Shown piece by piece: positions 1-8,422 of a stretch of DNA of 64,000 nucleotides (position 1 is the first letter of the stretch; every line of letters starts with the position of its first letter). This stretch comes from Jiella endophytica. Its GTDB lineage: Bacteria > Pseudomonadota > Alphaproteobacteria > Rhizobiales > Rhizobiaceae. The stretch lies in NCBI RefSeq assembly GCF_004519335.1, contig NZ_SOZD01000001.1, positions 62,001 to 126,000 on the forward strand. The letters run 5' to 3'. The position numbers and the translations under genes were made by a program. The notes beneath the pieces are model-generated. The model searched no databases. It saw only the letters and a list, made by a program, of their open reading frames with translations, and was not told the DNA's origin.

Positions 1-1319
1 CCGCCGAGCGGCACCGCGCCGCTCACCCGGACGCCCCGCGGCGTCTTCGTCTCCTCGACAATCATCGTGCCGCCGGCCGCCTCGATCCGCTCGCCCATGC
101 CGACCAGGCCGAAGCCGCCGTCGCCTCGCGGCCGGGTGAAGCCGCCGCCATCGTCGATGATCGTGAAGTTCAGCCGTCCGGGATGCTCCGCAACCTCGAC
201 GGCGATCCTCGACGGATCGCCGTGGCGCAGCGCATTGGTGACGGCCTCCCGGACGGCGCGATGGACCAGCGTCTCGATGGTCGCGCCGAATTCGCCGTCG
301 GCAAGGGTGAGGTCGAATTCGACGTCCGGGTGGCGTGGCTGAAGATCGGCGACCATCTCCTCGATCGCCCCCTTCAGCCCGAGGCCGGACGTCGCGCCGG
401 GCCTGAGATTGCCGAGGATCCGCTTCAGCTCCCGCCGCGCCTCGTGAGCCGCGGCGGCAATCGCCCCGGCACGCTCCGCGATGATCTCCTTGCGGGGCGA
501 TCCGTCAGCCGCCGCGCGCCTGATGCTCGAGGCATCGACGTCGATGGCGAAGAGCAGCGGGCCGACATCGTCGTGAAGATCGCGGGCGAGTTCCGCCCGT
601 TCCTCGTCCTCGAGATGGAGAAGCCGGTCGGAAAGCCGCCGGTTGCGGTCCGAGATCGCGGCGAGGCGCTCGGTCATCGCATTGAGGCCGCCGGCGAGCT
701 CCCGCATTTCCGGCGGGCCCTCAGGTGCGACCTTGGCCGAATAGTCGCCGTCGCCGATCCGGGAAAACGATGCATGGATCGCGTCGAGCGGCTTCAGCGC
801 CCGATCCGCCACCACCCAGACCGCCCCGAAGGCGATCAGCAGGAACAGGACGAGAAGGCCGAGAACGATCAGAAGGTCGAGCCAGGCGTCGGCAAGTTCG
901 TTGCGCGGATCGACGATGACCGCGACGGAGGTGATCGGGGCCGAGGCCGCCGTCAGCGGCATGACGACAGTCGAGGGATCGGGAGCGAGAAGCTTCACGA
1001 ACCATTCCGGCAGCAGGCCGGACTCCTTCGCCATGACCGATTCGTCACGGATGACGCCGACGGAATCGATGAGGATGACCTTCACCCGCCGGTCGCCGTT
1101 GAAGGTGCGCACGAAGCCGGCGAGCTTTCCCCGGACGTCGCGCGAGGCCGGAAGCTCGGCGACCATCTGGGCGACGCGGTTGGTGGCGACGCTGCGTGCT
1201 GCCTGAAGCTCGGTGGCGATGGTGTCGCGTGCCTGGAAGAAGGTGAGGACCGCGCCGATGACAAGGATCGCGACGAAGGCGATCGTCAGTGTCAGGGCAA
1301 GGCGGGCCTTCAGCGACAT
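1..1319 (-). CDS. MoxY-like membrane sensor histidine kinase (partial)
   Basis: Two-component sensor kinase whose 3' end runs off the left edge of the window, leaving about 439 residues. An N-terminal membrane segment (about 9-28) is followed by a sensor region of about 110 residues, a second membrane segment (about 147-170), a HAMP-like linker, an H-box of the HisKA_3 type (ELARDLHDDVGP, with His249) and an HATPase domain with VTNALRHG and DDGGGF motifs. This layout is that of NarL-partner kinases, and the sensor region resembles the LapD/MoxY N-terminal domain. In methylotrophs MoxY controls methanol oxidation genes, which fits the PQQ-linked binding protein gene just upstream on the same strand. 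The response regulator is expected beyond position 1. The kinase call is firm; the MoxY role is inferred from domain look and context. Confidence 0.85.
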   Translation of the reverse strand, partial: MSLKARLALTLTIAFVAILVIGAVLTFFQARDTIATELQAARSVATNRVAQMVAELPASRDVRGKLAGFVRTFNGDRRVKVILIDSVGVIRDESVMAKESGLLPEWFVKLLAPDPSTVVMPLTAASAPITSVAVIVDPRNELADAWLDLLIVLGLLVLFLLIAFGAVWVVADRALKPLDAIHASFSRIGDGDYSAKVAPEGPPEMRELAGGLNAMTERLAAISDRNRRLSDRLLHLEDEERAELARDLHDDVGPLLFAIDVDASSIRRAAADGSPRKEIIAERAGAIAAAAHEARRELKRILGNLRPGATSGLGLKGAIEEMVADLQPRHPDVEFDLTLADGEFGATIETLVHRAVREAVTNALRHGDPSRIAVEVAEHPGRLNFTIIDDGGGFTRPRGDGGFGLVGMGERIEAAGGTMIVEETKTPRGVRVSGAVPLG

Positions 1320-1569
1320 GGGACTGGCCGCCCGGCGGCAGCGCCACTCGCTGGCCTTCCCTGCCGGGACGCTCGCTGGTGAAGGTTGAGACGCATGGTG
1401 GGTCCGCATCCGACTGCAGCCGAAATGTCCGCACATCGTTGCAGGCTTGCGGCTGCGGCCGTCAACGCCTCGCCGTCCTTGGAGCGGTATCCGGGAGCGA
1501 CGAGGCCGCGAGGCGCTCCGATGTCATGGCTTGCCGGTGAACCGAGCGAAACTGGATCGCGTTCGGGCG

Positions 1570-2826
1570 TCACTTGTCGAAGTTGCAGGTCGATTCCGGC
1601 CGGTCGAAGCCGAGCGTGTCGAGCTCCGAGACCTGATGCAGGAAGCCTTCCTGGGGCGAGGACGAGACGACCGAATCCTCGGTGCCGAGCAGCACCGGCT
1701 GGCGCAATTGCCAGTCCCAGTCGCGGAAGGTCAGGCGCTGGCCCTTGAAGGCGGCGACGGTGAAGTCCTTGGAGCGGATGAAGGCGTCGATCTTTTCCGG
1801 ATCGGTCGACTGGGTCCGCGAGGCGGCCTCGCCGATCACCCGCACCGCGGTCCAGGCCTGCATGTCCTTCGATTCCATCCGCCGGCCGGAGGCGTCCACG
1901 AAGCGGTTCTGGATCTGCGCGCCGCCCCACTGCTCGCTCGCCGGATGCCATGAGCCGGGGACGAGCCCGGCGGTGCCGGCGACAGGCCGGGGGATCCAGG
2001 TCCGCCAGGGGATGTAGCTGCCGAACACCTCGCTCTCGTCGGCGACGAGCAGCACGTCGTGATCCGGCAGGTCCTGCAGGAACACCGGGATCTGCCGCTG
2101 CACGAGCGCCTGGCCGGAATCCGTCGCGCGGGCGCCGCCGGCATCCTTGAAGGTCTTTTCGGCGACGATCTTGCCGCCGAACTTCGTTGCCGAGCGCTTC
2201 AGCGCAGCCGCGAAAAGCTGGTCGTTCTCGTGCTCGCCCTCGACGAGCGCCCAGTTCCGCCACTGCTTCCACATCAGATACTGCGCCAGACCGTCGGTCA
2301 GCATCGAGCGGGAAGGCGCCGTATGGAAGAGGTTGGACCGGCAGTCGTCATTGCGCAGCCGGTCGTCCTCGGCGCCGGCATTGAGCACGATCGCGCCCTT
2401 CTCCTTGGCGAGGTCGGCGGCCTTCAGCGTGTCATCGGCGGATAGATCGGTGACAATGTAGTGGTCGCCGTCGGCGAGCAGCTTTGCGAGCGGGTCGGCG
2501 ATGTCGTCCCCCGGCTTCAGCGTCACCTCGTCGAGCACGAATTTCTGGCCCATGAAGGAGCCGGTGGTGTCGTTGTCCTTGATCGCGACCCTTGCGCCGG
2601 CGAGCCCGATATCCTCGGGCGGAATGTCGAGGACCGAGAGGGCGAGGGTGGGCTCATAGGTCCGCAGATAGCCGATCCGCACCGTCTCCAGCTTCTTCTG
2701 TGCCGGGCTGGCCGGCACCTTCGCGTCGGTGCCCTGCGCGCTGGCGGAGAGCGTCAGGGCGAAGGCTGCGAGTGACGCAAGGACGAAGGGCGTCAGCCCC
2801 CGCCTGAGGCGATCGAGGTCGAGCAT
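1570..2826 (-). CDS. Periplasmic binding protein associated with PQQ-dependent alcohol dehydrogenase
   Basis: Exported 418-residue protein with a signal peptide (about 1-30, ending SASAQG) and the fold of branched-chain amino acid type ABC receptors (YIVTDLSADDTL, HTAPSRSMLTDGLAQYL, LLVADESEVFGSYIPWRTW). It matches the family I know as the substrate-binding protein of PQQ-dependent alcohol dehydrogenase systems (TIGR03863), normally encoded beside methanol or ethanol dehydrogenase genes. A good ribosome binding site (GGGAGGAAACC) precedes the ATG. It is divergent from the DUF3280-like gene at 2937 and sits 250 bases upstream of the sensor kinase. The 250-base gap holds no convincing gene. No transporter permease or ATPase is in view, so the partner and the ligand are unknown. 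Confidence 0.8.
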   Translation of the reverse strand: MLDLDRLRRGLTPFVLASLAAFALTLSASAQGTDAKVPASPAQKKLETVRIGYLRTYEPTLALSVLDIPPEDIGLAGARVAIKDNDTTGSFMGQKFVLDEVTLKPGDDIADPLAKLLADGDHYIVTDLSADDTLKAADLAKEKGAIVLNAGAEDDRLRNDDCRSNLFHTAPSRSMLTDGLAQYLMWKQWRNWALVEGEHENDQLFAAALKRSATKFGGKIVAEKTFKDAGGARATDSGQALVQRQIPVFLQDLPDHDVLLVADESEVFGSYIPWRTWIPRPVAGTAGLVPGSWHPASEQWGGAQIQNRFVDASGRRMESKDMQAWTAVRVIGEAASRTQSTDPEKIDAFIRSKDFTVAAFKGQRLTFRDWDWQLRQPVLLGTEDSVVSSSPQEGFLHQVSELDTLGFDRPESTCNFDK

Positions 2827-2936
2827 GGTGGTTTCCTCCCTCGCGGCGCCGCTTGAACGTCGCGATCATTGCTCCTGCCGCCGCTTGCGCTATCACTTGG
2901 CGTCGGGCACCGCACATCGCAAAACGGAGGAGCCGT

Positions 2937-3485
2937 ATGTTTGCGCCCATGATGTGTCGCGGAGCGAACCGTTTCAGGCAAGCAAGATTTTTTCCCGTTG
3001 TTCTCCTCGCACTGGTCGCGGCGGGGCCGGCGGCGGCTGCCGAGCACAAGATCGCGGTGTTCGATTTCCAACTGATCGATTCCAGCCTGCAGGGCTCGAT
3101 GCAGGGAAAGGACGCGGCGCAGGAGGCCCGGCTCGACCGCATGGCACCGAAGCTGCGTGACGACATCGCCAGCGTCGACGGCTATTCCATCGTCGACGTC
3201 GGGCCGGTCGAATCGCAGGCGGACGACGCCAATCTGCAGAGCTGCGGCAACTGCGCGCTGAAATTTGCCGGCGAGGTCGGGGCGGATATCGCCGTCGTCG
3301 GCACTGTCCAGAAGGTGTCCAACCTGATCCTCAACATCAACGCCTATGCCTTCGACGTGAAAAGCGGCAAGGCCGTCGCGAGAGGCAGCGCCGACATCCG
3401 CTCCAACACCGACGAGAGCTGGGATCGCGGCCTGCGCTACCTGTTCGAAAACACCTTGAAGAAGCAGCTGGAGGCGGCGCATTGA
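2937..3485 (+). CDS. Secreted DUF3280/DUF2380-type protein
   Basis: A 182-residue exported protein of unknown function. A basic N-terminus and hydrophobic stretch (about 15-35, ending AAGPAAAAE) form a signal peptide. The mature part starts HKIAVFDFQLID and has LRDDIASVDGYSIVDVGP and GADIAVVGTVQKVSNLIL, the pattern of DUF3280/DUF2380 proteins, which look like the alpha/beta fold of TolB-N or CsgG-type lipoproteins. The start at 2937 is chosen because GGAGGAG lies six bases upstream. An in-frame ATG at 2853 would spoil the signal peptide. Its stop overlaps the TTG start of the next gene by four bases, so it probably heads the cofactor operon. Divergent promoters are shared with the binding protein at 2826. 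Confidence 0.7.
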   Translation: MFAPMMCRGANRFRQARFFPVVLLALVAAGPAAAAEHKIAVFDFQLIDSSLQGSMQGKDAAQEARLDRMAPKLRDDIASVDGYSIVDVGPVESQADDANLQSCGNCALKFAGEVGADIAVVGTVQKVSNLILNINAYAFDVKSGKAVARGSADIRSNTDESWDRGLRYLFENTLKKQLEAAH

Positions 3486-4555
3486 CGAAGCTTCTGGCGA
3501 GCGTCACCGGTCCGGGCGAAGCCGAAGCCGCGCTGTCCGGCGGCGCCGACATCATCGACCTGAAGGATCCGGCGCAGGGTGCCCTCGGCGCCGTGTCGCC
3601 CGAGATCCTCGCCGCGACCATCGAGCGGGTCGCCGGCCGGCGGCCGGTCTCGGCGGTGGCCGGCGATCTGCCGATGCAGCCGGACGCGATTCTCGAGGCG
3701 GTTCGGGCGCGGGGCGCGGCGGATTTCGTCAAGATCGGCCTCTTCCCGTCCTCGCGGGACGAGCGGCTGGCGGTGATCTCGGCACTCGGCGACGCCGCCC
3801 GAAACGTCCGGCTAGTGGCGGTGTTCTTCGCCGACGGCGATCCGGATTTCACCCTTCTTACGCCGCTCGCCGAGGCGGGCATTCACGGCGCGATGATCGA
3901 CACGATTGAGAAGGGCAAGGGCGGCCTGCTCACAAGGCTTTCGGTCGGAGCCCTTTCGGGCTTCGTCGGCTCGGCGAAGACGCTCGGGCTGATGACCGGG
4001 CTCGCCGGTTCGCTGGAGGCGCCGGACGTGCCGCGTCTGCTCGCCCTCGAGCCGGACTATCTCGGCTTTCGCGGCGCGCTGACGGTCGGGGCCCGCGGCG
4101 ACGCGATCGACGAAGCGCGGGTGCGCCGCATTGCCGGGCTGGTCGCGGGGAAGTCGGCGGCCGGCGCGATGCCGGGCGCAGCATCGCAGGGTGACGGCCT
4201 CGACCGCATCTTCGTCCGCGACTTCGTTCTCGACATGGAGATCGGCGCCTATGGCTATGAGCATGGACGGCGCCAGAAGGTCCGCTTTTCGGTCGAGGCG
4301 CTGATTACCCGCATCGACACGCGCAACGACGACATTGCGGAGGTCTATTCCTACGACCTCATCATCGACGCCATCCGCGCGCTGGTCGAAGCAGGCCATA
4401 CCGCGCTCGTCGAGACCCTCGCCCTCGATCTCGCCGGGACGCTTCTGAAGGACAGCCGTCTCTTCGAGGTGACCGTGCGCGTGGAAAAGCTGGAACTTGG
4501 CCCCGGCGCGGTTGGCATCGAGATCCGCCGCAGCCGCGCCGATCCTTCCGGATGA
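3482..4555 (+). CDS. MfnB-FolB fusion: (5-formylfuran-3-yl)methyl phosphate synthase with dihydroneopterin aldolase-like domain
   Basis: Bifunctional-looking protein of 357 residues. Residues 1-225 match MfnB (DUF556), which condenses two glyceraldehyde 3-phosphate molecules into the furan precursor of methanofuran/methylofuran. The barrel motifs include GGADIIDLKDP, with Lys28 as likely Schiff-base residue, and DFVKIGL with Lys84. Residues 240-350 form a FolB-like dihydroneopterin aldolase domain (MEIGAYGYEHGRRQ, HTALVETLALDLA, RVEKLELG with Lys336), the step that cuts dihydroneopterin in pterin synthesis. One chain thus carries a furan enzyme and a pterin enzyme of the two C1 carriers. TTG start, overlapping the previous stop, with GGAGG eight bases upstream. 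Activities are inferred from motifs; the fusion is seen directly. Confidence 0.85.
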   Translation: MTKLLASVTGPGEAEAALSGGADIIDLKDPAQGALGAVSPEILAATIERVAGRRPVSAVAGDLPMQPDAILEAVRARGAADFVKIGLFPSSRDERLAVISALGDAARNVRLVAVFFADGDPDFTLLTPLAEAGIHGAMIDTIEKGKGGLLTRLSVGALSGFVGSAKTLGLMTGLAGSLEAPDVPRLLALEPDYLGFRGALTVGARGDAIDEARVRRIAGLVAGKSAAGAMPGAASQGDGLDRIFVRDFVLDMEIGAYGYEHGRRQKVRFSVEALITRIDTRNDDIAEVYSYDLIIDAIRALVEAGHTALVETLALDLAGTLLKDSRLFEVTVRVEKLELGPGAVGIEIRRSRADPSG

Positions 4556-4574
4556 GGCAACCCGGATGAGGCAA
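4548..4574. repeat. Short tandem duplication across the stop codon of the MfnB-FolB gene
   Basis: The 13-base unit CCGGATGAGGCAA occurs twice with a period of 14 (4548-4560 and 4562-4574). The first copy contains the TGA stop of the upstream gene. The rest of the gap to 4886 (about 310 bases) shows no gene or strong hairpin. Confidence 0.8.
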
Positions 4575-4886
4575 CGCCTCCGGGGACAGCTTCGGCAGAC
4601 CCCGGGCGGCTTCGCGCCCCGCTTGCCATGCCGCCGGCGCAATGCTGTCCCGGCATCCATGAGGCAGATGATCTTGCGCCTTGTCGTTTCCTGGCGTTCA
4701 CTGCGCTTTCACAAAAGCCGCCACCGCGTTCTGCGACCTGGGCGCGATGTCTCGCTCTCTCGACGAAACGCTCGGCGCGTCCATTTGACTCGGCAATCGG
4801 CCCGCAGAGGCCGGCCAAAAAGCGGGGCAATTGCGCCGGTTTCGGCGCCTTCGCCCGGGAAACGCCAGAAAACGGGGCAGGGCACC

Positions 4887-5537
4887 ATGGGAAAACGTCA
4901 GCAACTTCTTGTCGTCAAGCTCGGCGGCAGTTCGGCTTCGTCGCCGGATCTCTACCGCTGGGTGAAAGCGCTCGAACAGGCGAAGATCCCGATGGTCGTC
5001 GTCCCCGGCGGCGGGCCCTTCGCCAACACCGTCCGGCGCTACCAGCCGAAGCTCGGCTTCGACGACCGCGCCGCCCACGAGATGGCGATCCTCGGAATGG
5101 AGCAGTTCGGCCTGGCGCTGATCAGCCTGTCGAGCCGGATGGTCCGGGCGCGCGACCGCGAGGACATCGAGACGGCGATCGAGGCCGGGCGCATTCCGGT
5201 CTGGCTGCCCCGCGACGTGGCGCTGACCGCCCCCGACATCGCCCAGGACTGGAGCGTCACCTCCGATTCGCTCGCCGCCTGGCTGGCCCGCCGGCTATCG
5301 GCCCGGTATCTCTGCCTGATCAAGCAGCTCGACGTTCCGGAAGGTGCCGACGTTGATGCGCTGGTCGGCGCCAAGATCGTCGACGACACCTTCGCCGAGT
5401 ATCTCGGCCCGCTGTCGACGGTTTATGTCGCCGGACCGGGGGACGTCGCCACGGCCGGCTTGCGGCTCGCCGACGGCAAGGTGCCGGGCCATCCGCTCTC
5501 GCGCCAGGGCATCGAACTGGTCGTCGCCGCCGAGTGA
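4887..5537 (+). CDS. Amino acid kinase family protein, MfnE-like
   Basis: A 216-residue kinase of the amino acid kinase fold. The N-terminus has the phosphate-binding KLGGSSASSPDLY motif and VVVPGGGPFANTVRRYQP. Later come DWSVTSDSLAAWLARRL and CLIKQLDVPEG, as in aspartokinase and glutamate kinase relatives. In methanogens MfnE, from the same superfamily, phosphorylates 5-(aminomethyl)-3-furanmethanol phosphate on the way to methanofuran, and methylotrophic bacteria keep a homologue in their H4MPT gene cluster. The neighbours on both sides (MfnB fusion, pterin-binding protein, DUF447) support that role here. The start at 4887 is where homology begins; the open frame reaches further upstream, but that part is proline- and arginine-rich and unconvincing. 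The exact substrate is inferred from context. Confidence 0.75.
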   Translation: MGKRQQLLVVKLGGSSASSPDLYRWVKALEQAKIPMVVVPGGGPFANTVRRYQPKLGFDDRAAHEMAILGMEQFGLALISLSSRMVRARDREDIETAIEAGRIPVWLPRDVALTAPDIAQDWSVTSDSLAAWLARRLSARYLCLIKQLDVPEGADVDALVGAKIVDDTFAEYLGPLSTVYVAGPGDVATAGLRLADGKVPGHPLSRQGIELVVAAE

Positions 5538-5592
5538 CGGCCGCGCCGGTGACGCCCTCTTCCCGTGCGGGAGGCTTTTCAACCGCGCGGGA

Positions 5593-7038
5593 ATGACCGA
5601 CATAGCCGGGATGGCGACACCGCGACTTCTCTTCCTGACAGGGCATCTCGCCCGCCCGCGCCTCGAGCGGATCCTCTCCGGCCTCGAGGCGACGGATTTC
5701 GCCTGGGCGATCGCCGACATCGGCGTGAAGGTCGCGGCGCTCGCCACCGGCGACATCATCGAGCGGCGGCTGCAGCGGCCGGTCGAGGCCGACCGCGTCA
5801 TCCTGCCGGGGCGTTGCCGGGCCGATCTCGACCGGCTCGAGGCCTCCTTCGGCGTGCCCTTCCTTCGCGGCCCTGACGAGCTGGCCGACCTGCCGGCCTT
5901 TCTCGGCAGGAAGGGCGGACCGCCGGATCTTTCGCGCCATTCGATGCGGATCTTCGCCGAGATCGTCGATGCGACCGCCCATCCGGTCGAGAGGATCCTG
6001 GTCCGGGCGGAAAAGATGCGCGACGAGGGCGCCGACGTCATCGATCTCGGCTGCCTGCCGGACACGCCATTCCCGCATCTTGAAGCGACGATCGCCGCGC
6101 TGAAGGCGGCCGGCCACCTGGTCAGCGTCGATTCCGCCGATCCGGATGAGCTCGCCCGGGCGACGCGGGCCGGCGCCGACTATCTCCTCAGCCTGACCGA
6201 GGACACTCTGGATATCGCCCGGGAGGGCGACGCCGTGCCCGTCGTCGTGCCGGCGACGCCGCACGACCTCAACTCGCTCGACCGTGCGATCGAGAAGGCT
6301 GCTGCGATGGGGATCGACGTCATCGCCGATTCGATTCTCGATCCGATCCATTTCGGCTTTTCGGCCTCGCTGGCGCGCTATCACGAGCTGCGCCGCCGCC
6401 ATCCGGACATCGCCATCCTGATGGGCACCGGCAATCTCACCGAGCTGACGGACGCCGATACCTCCGGCATCACCGCGACGCTGCTCGGCATCTGCTCGGA
6501 ACTTGCGATCGACAATCTTCTCGTCGTCCATGTCAGCCCGCATACCCGCCGGACGATCTCCGAGCACGACGCCGCCCGGCGCATGTTCTTTGCGGCGCGG
6601 CAGGACAACGCTTTGCCGCGCGGCTATTCGAACACGCTGCTGCAGGCCCATGACGTGAAGCCCTTCGCCGTGACGCCAGACGAACTTGCCGAGATGGCCG
6701 CGACGATCCGCGACAGGAACTACCGGATCGAGACGGCCGAGGACGGCATCCACCTCTATAATCGCGACATCCACGAGGTTGCGACCGACGCCTTCGAGCT
6801 GTTTCCGCATATCGAGGTGGACGGCGACACCGGCCATGCCTTCTATCTCGGGGCGGAACTCCAGAAGGCCGAGATCGCCTTCAGGCTCGGCAAGCGCTAT
6901 GCCCAGGACACGGCCCTCGACTTCGGCGTCGCGGCGCCTCGGGACGAGGAGGACCGCACCCGGCTGGAAGAGGCGGGCCATACGCTGAAGGCGAAGAAGA
7001 AGGGAACGCCGGCCGGGGACGGCGGCGAGGGGAGGTGA
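5593..7038 (+). CDS. Dihydropteroate synthase-like pterin-binding protein of the H4MPT cluster
   Basis: A 481-residue protein with an N-terminal domain (about 1-125, RLLFLTGHLARPRLERIL) typical of DHPS-related proteins of C1 clusters (DUF6513 type). A TIM-barrel pterin-binding domain follows (ERILVRAEKMRDEGADVIDLGCL, SVDSADPDELARATRAG, VIADSILDPIHFG). In methylotrophs and archaea such proteins are tied to tetrahydromethanopterin synthesis, probably acting where DHPS acts in folate synthesis, but the bacterial reaction is not settled as far as I know. ATG 5593 is used; ATG 5611 is six codons on and equally possible. It lies 55 bases after the kinase and 4 bases before the DUF447 gene, so they are likely co-transcribed. 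Confidence 0.8.
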   Translation: MTDIAGMATPRLLFLTGHLARPRLERILSGLEATDFAWAIADIGVKVAALATGDIIERRLQRPVEADRVILPGRCRADLDRLEASFGVPFLRGPDELADLPAFLGRKGGPPDLSRHSMRIFAEIVDATAHPVERILVRAEKMRDEGADVIDLGCLPDTPFPHLEATIAALKAAGHLVSVDSADPDELARATRAGADYLLSLTEDTLDIAREGDAVPVVVPATPHDLNSLDRAIEKAAAMGIDVIADSILDPIHFGFSASLARYHELRRRHPDIAILMGTGNLTELTDADTSGITATLLGICSELAIDNLLVVHVSPHTRRTISEHDAARRMFFAARQDNALPRGYSNTLLQAHDVKPFAVTPDELAEMAATIRDRNYRIETAEDGIHLYNRDIHEVATDAFELFPHIEVDGDTGHAFYLGAELQKAEIAFRLGKRYAQDTALDFGVAAPRDEEDRTRLEEAGHTLKAKKKGTPAGDGGEGR

Positions 7039-7042
7039 GGCC

Positions 7043-7618
7043 TTGGCCTATATTCGCGAAACGATCCTGACGACGATCTCCGAGGCGGGGGAGGTGCACA
7101 TCGCGCCGCTCGGCATCATCCAGGAGAAGGACGGCTGGGTGATCGCGCCGTTCCGGCCGTCGACGACGCTTGCCAATATCGCGGCCAATGGCCTTGCCGT
7201 CGTCAATTACACCGACGAGGCGAAGATCTTCGCCGGCTGCCTGACCGACCGAAAGGACTGGCCGCTGGCGCTGATCGAGAACTGTCCGGTGCCCCGGCTC
7301 GACGCGGCGCTCGCCCACGATGTCCTGAAGGTCGAGAGCGTCACCGAGGACGAAACCCGCCCGCGCTATTTCTGCAAGGTAATCGGCTCCGGCCAGCACA
7401 GGCCCTTCACCGGCATGAACCGCGCCAAGGCCGCGGTGCTCGAGGCGGCGATTCTCGTCAGCCGGCTGAAGATGCTGCCGGCCGAAAAGATCGAGACCGA
7501 GATCGCCTATCTGAAGATTGCCATCGACAAGACCGCCGGCCCCGACGAGGAGACCGCCTTCTACTGGCTGCTCGAAAAGGTCATCGAGCATCTGGCGGAG
7601 GTCGAGGGGACGTCCTGA
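7043..7618 (+). CDS. DUF447 family protein of the H4MPT cluster
   Basis: A 191-residue protein of the DUF447 family, found with tetrahydromethanopterin genes in methylotrophs and archaea. Visible features are an N-terminal half with a flavin-reductase-like split-barrel look (AYIRETILTTISEAGEVHIAPLG, VNYTDEAKIFAGCLT) and a helical C-terminal half (NRAKAAVLEAAILVSRL). TTG start with a strong GGAGGTGAGG immediately upstream, only four bases after the DHPS-like stop. Biochemical role is unknown; a flavin-linked or binding role in cofactor assembly is only a guess from the fold. The operon seems to end here, since the next gene is convergent. Confidence 0.8.
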   Translation: MAYIRETILTTISEAGEVHIAPLGIIQEKDGWVIAPFRPSTTLANIAANGLAVVNYTDEAKIFAGCLTDRKDWPLALIENCPVPRLDAALAHDVLKVESVTEDETRPRYFCKVIGSGQHRPFTGMNRAKAAVLEAAILVSRLKMLPAEKIETEIAYLKIAIDKTAGPDEETAFYWLLEKVIEHLAEVEGTS

Positions 7619-7703
7619 CGACGGCGGATCCTGCTCGCCGACGAGGCAAGGACGAGGGCCGGCCACCCGCAAGCGAGCGACGCGGCCCCGCCATCCCGTC
7701 AGC

Positions 7704-8357
7704 TCAGCGCTCGCCCTTCGGTGCCGGGGTATTGAGCAGCTGCTGCTCCCAGACATAGGCGATGCCGCTGCCGGCAGCATGCTGCAGGAGCACCTCGGTG
7801 AACTTTCCGGCCTGTTCGACACGCGCCCAGTCGCGCTGCCACTCGGCCGCCACCGCCAGCCAGGTCATCATGTTGGCGCCGGCGCGGATCATGCGCTGGA
7901 TGGCGACCTCGTGGGCTTCCAGCGAGACGCCGCCGGAGGCGTCGGTGACGACGGTGACGTCCCACCCTTCGCCGAGCGCCTGGATCGTCGGCATGGCGAC
8001 GCAAACCTCGGTCCAGAGACCGGCGATGATCAGCTGCTTGCGGCCCGTTGCCGCGACTGCCTCCACCACCTTCCGGTCTTCCCAGGTGTTGATGAAGGTC
8101 CGGTCGATCACCTCCTGGTCCGGGAAGAGATCGGTGATCTGCGGAAAGATGACGCCGCCGCGATCGGCGAGGACGCTCGTCAGGATGGTCGGCACGCCAT
8201 AGCTTCTGGCGGCCTTGGCGAGAGCGGTGGCATTGTTGACCACCGTCTGGGGGTCGTGGCTGTTCAGGTTGGTGAGCTGGAACGGCTGGTGATCGATCAT
8301 CACGAGAACCGAATCCTCGGGGCGAAGAAGCGAAGCCAGGCCATTTCGGAAGGTCAT
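7704..8357 (-). CDS. Isochorismatase-family cysteine hydrolase (YcaC-like)
   Basis: A 217-residue hydrolase of the isochorismatase superfamily, closest in look to YcaC. The catalytic Asp is in VLVMIDHQPFQL near residue 20, and the nucleophilic Cys is in LIIAGLWTEVCVAMP near residue 120. FINTWEDRKVVEAV and VVTDASGGVSLEAHE are also family hallmarks. The substrate is unknown for most members. The start at 8357 is the ATG where homology begins. The gene is divergent from the LysR regulator at 8508, and the 150 bases between them hold two inverted repeats that may be the regulator's sites. That arrangement suggests the regulator controls this enzyme. Confidence 0.85.
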   Translation of the reverse strand: MTFRNGLASLLRPEDSVLVMIDHQPFQLTNLNSHDPQTVVNNATALAKAARSYGVPTILTSVLADRGGVIFPQITDLFPDQEVIDRTFINTWEDRKVVEAVAATGRKQLIIAGLWTEVCVAMPTIQALGEGWDVTVVTDASGGVSLEAHEVAIQRMIRAGANMMTWLAVAAEWQRDWARVEQAGKFTEVLLQHAAGSGIAYVWEQQLLNTPAPKGER

Positions 8358-8422
8358 TGCGACATCCTTTGCTGCCGCGGTGGCGGCACGGGGTTTCCAG
8401 GAGACATGCGTCGGCGACGCCG

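Noticed and set aside
4497-4886. Longer N-terminus for the MfnE-like kinase
   Set aside because: The upstream in-frame part reads as basic, proline-rich sequence over a non-coding gap, and the kinase homology starts right after ATG 4887.
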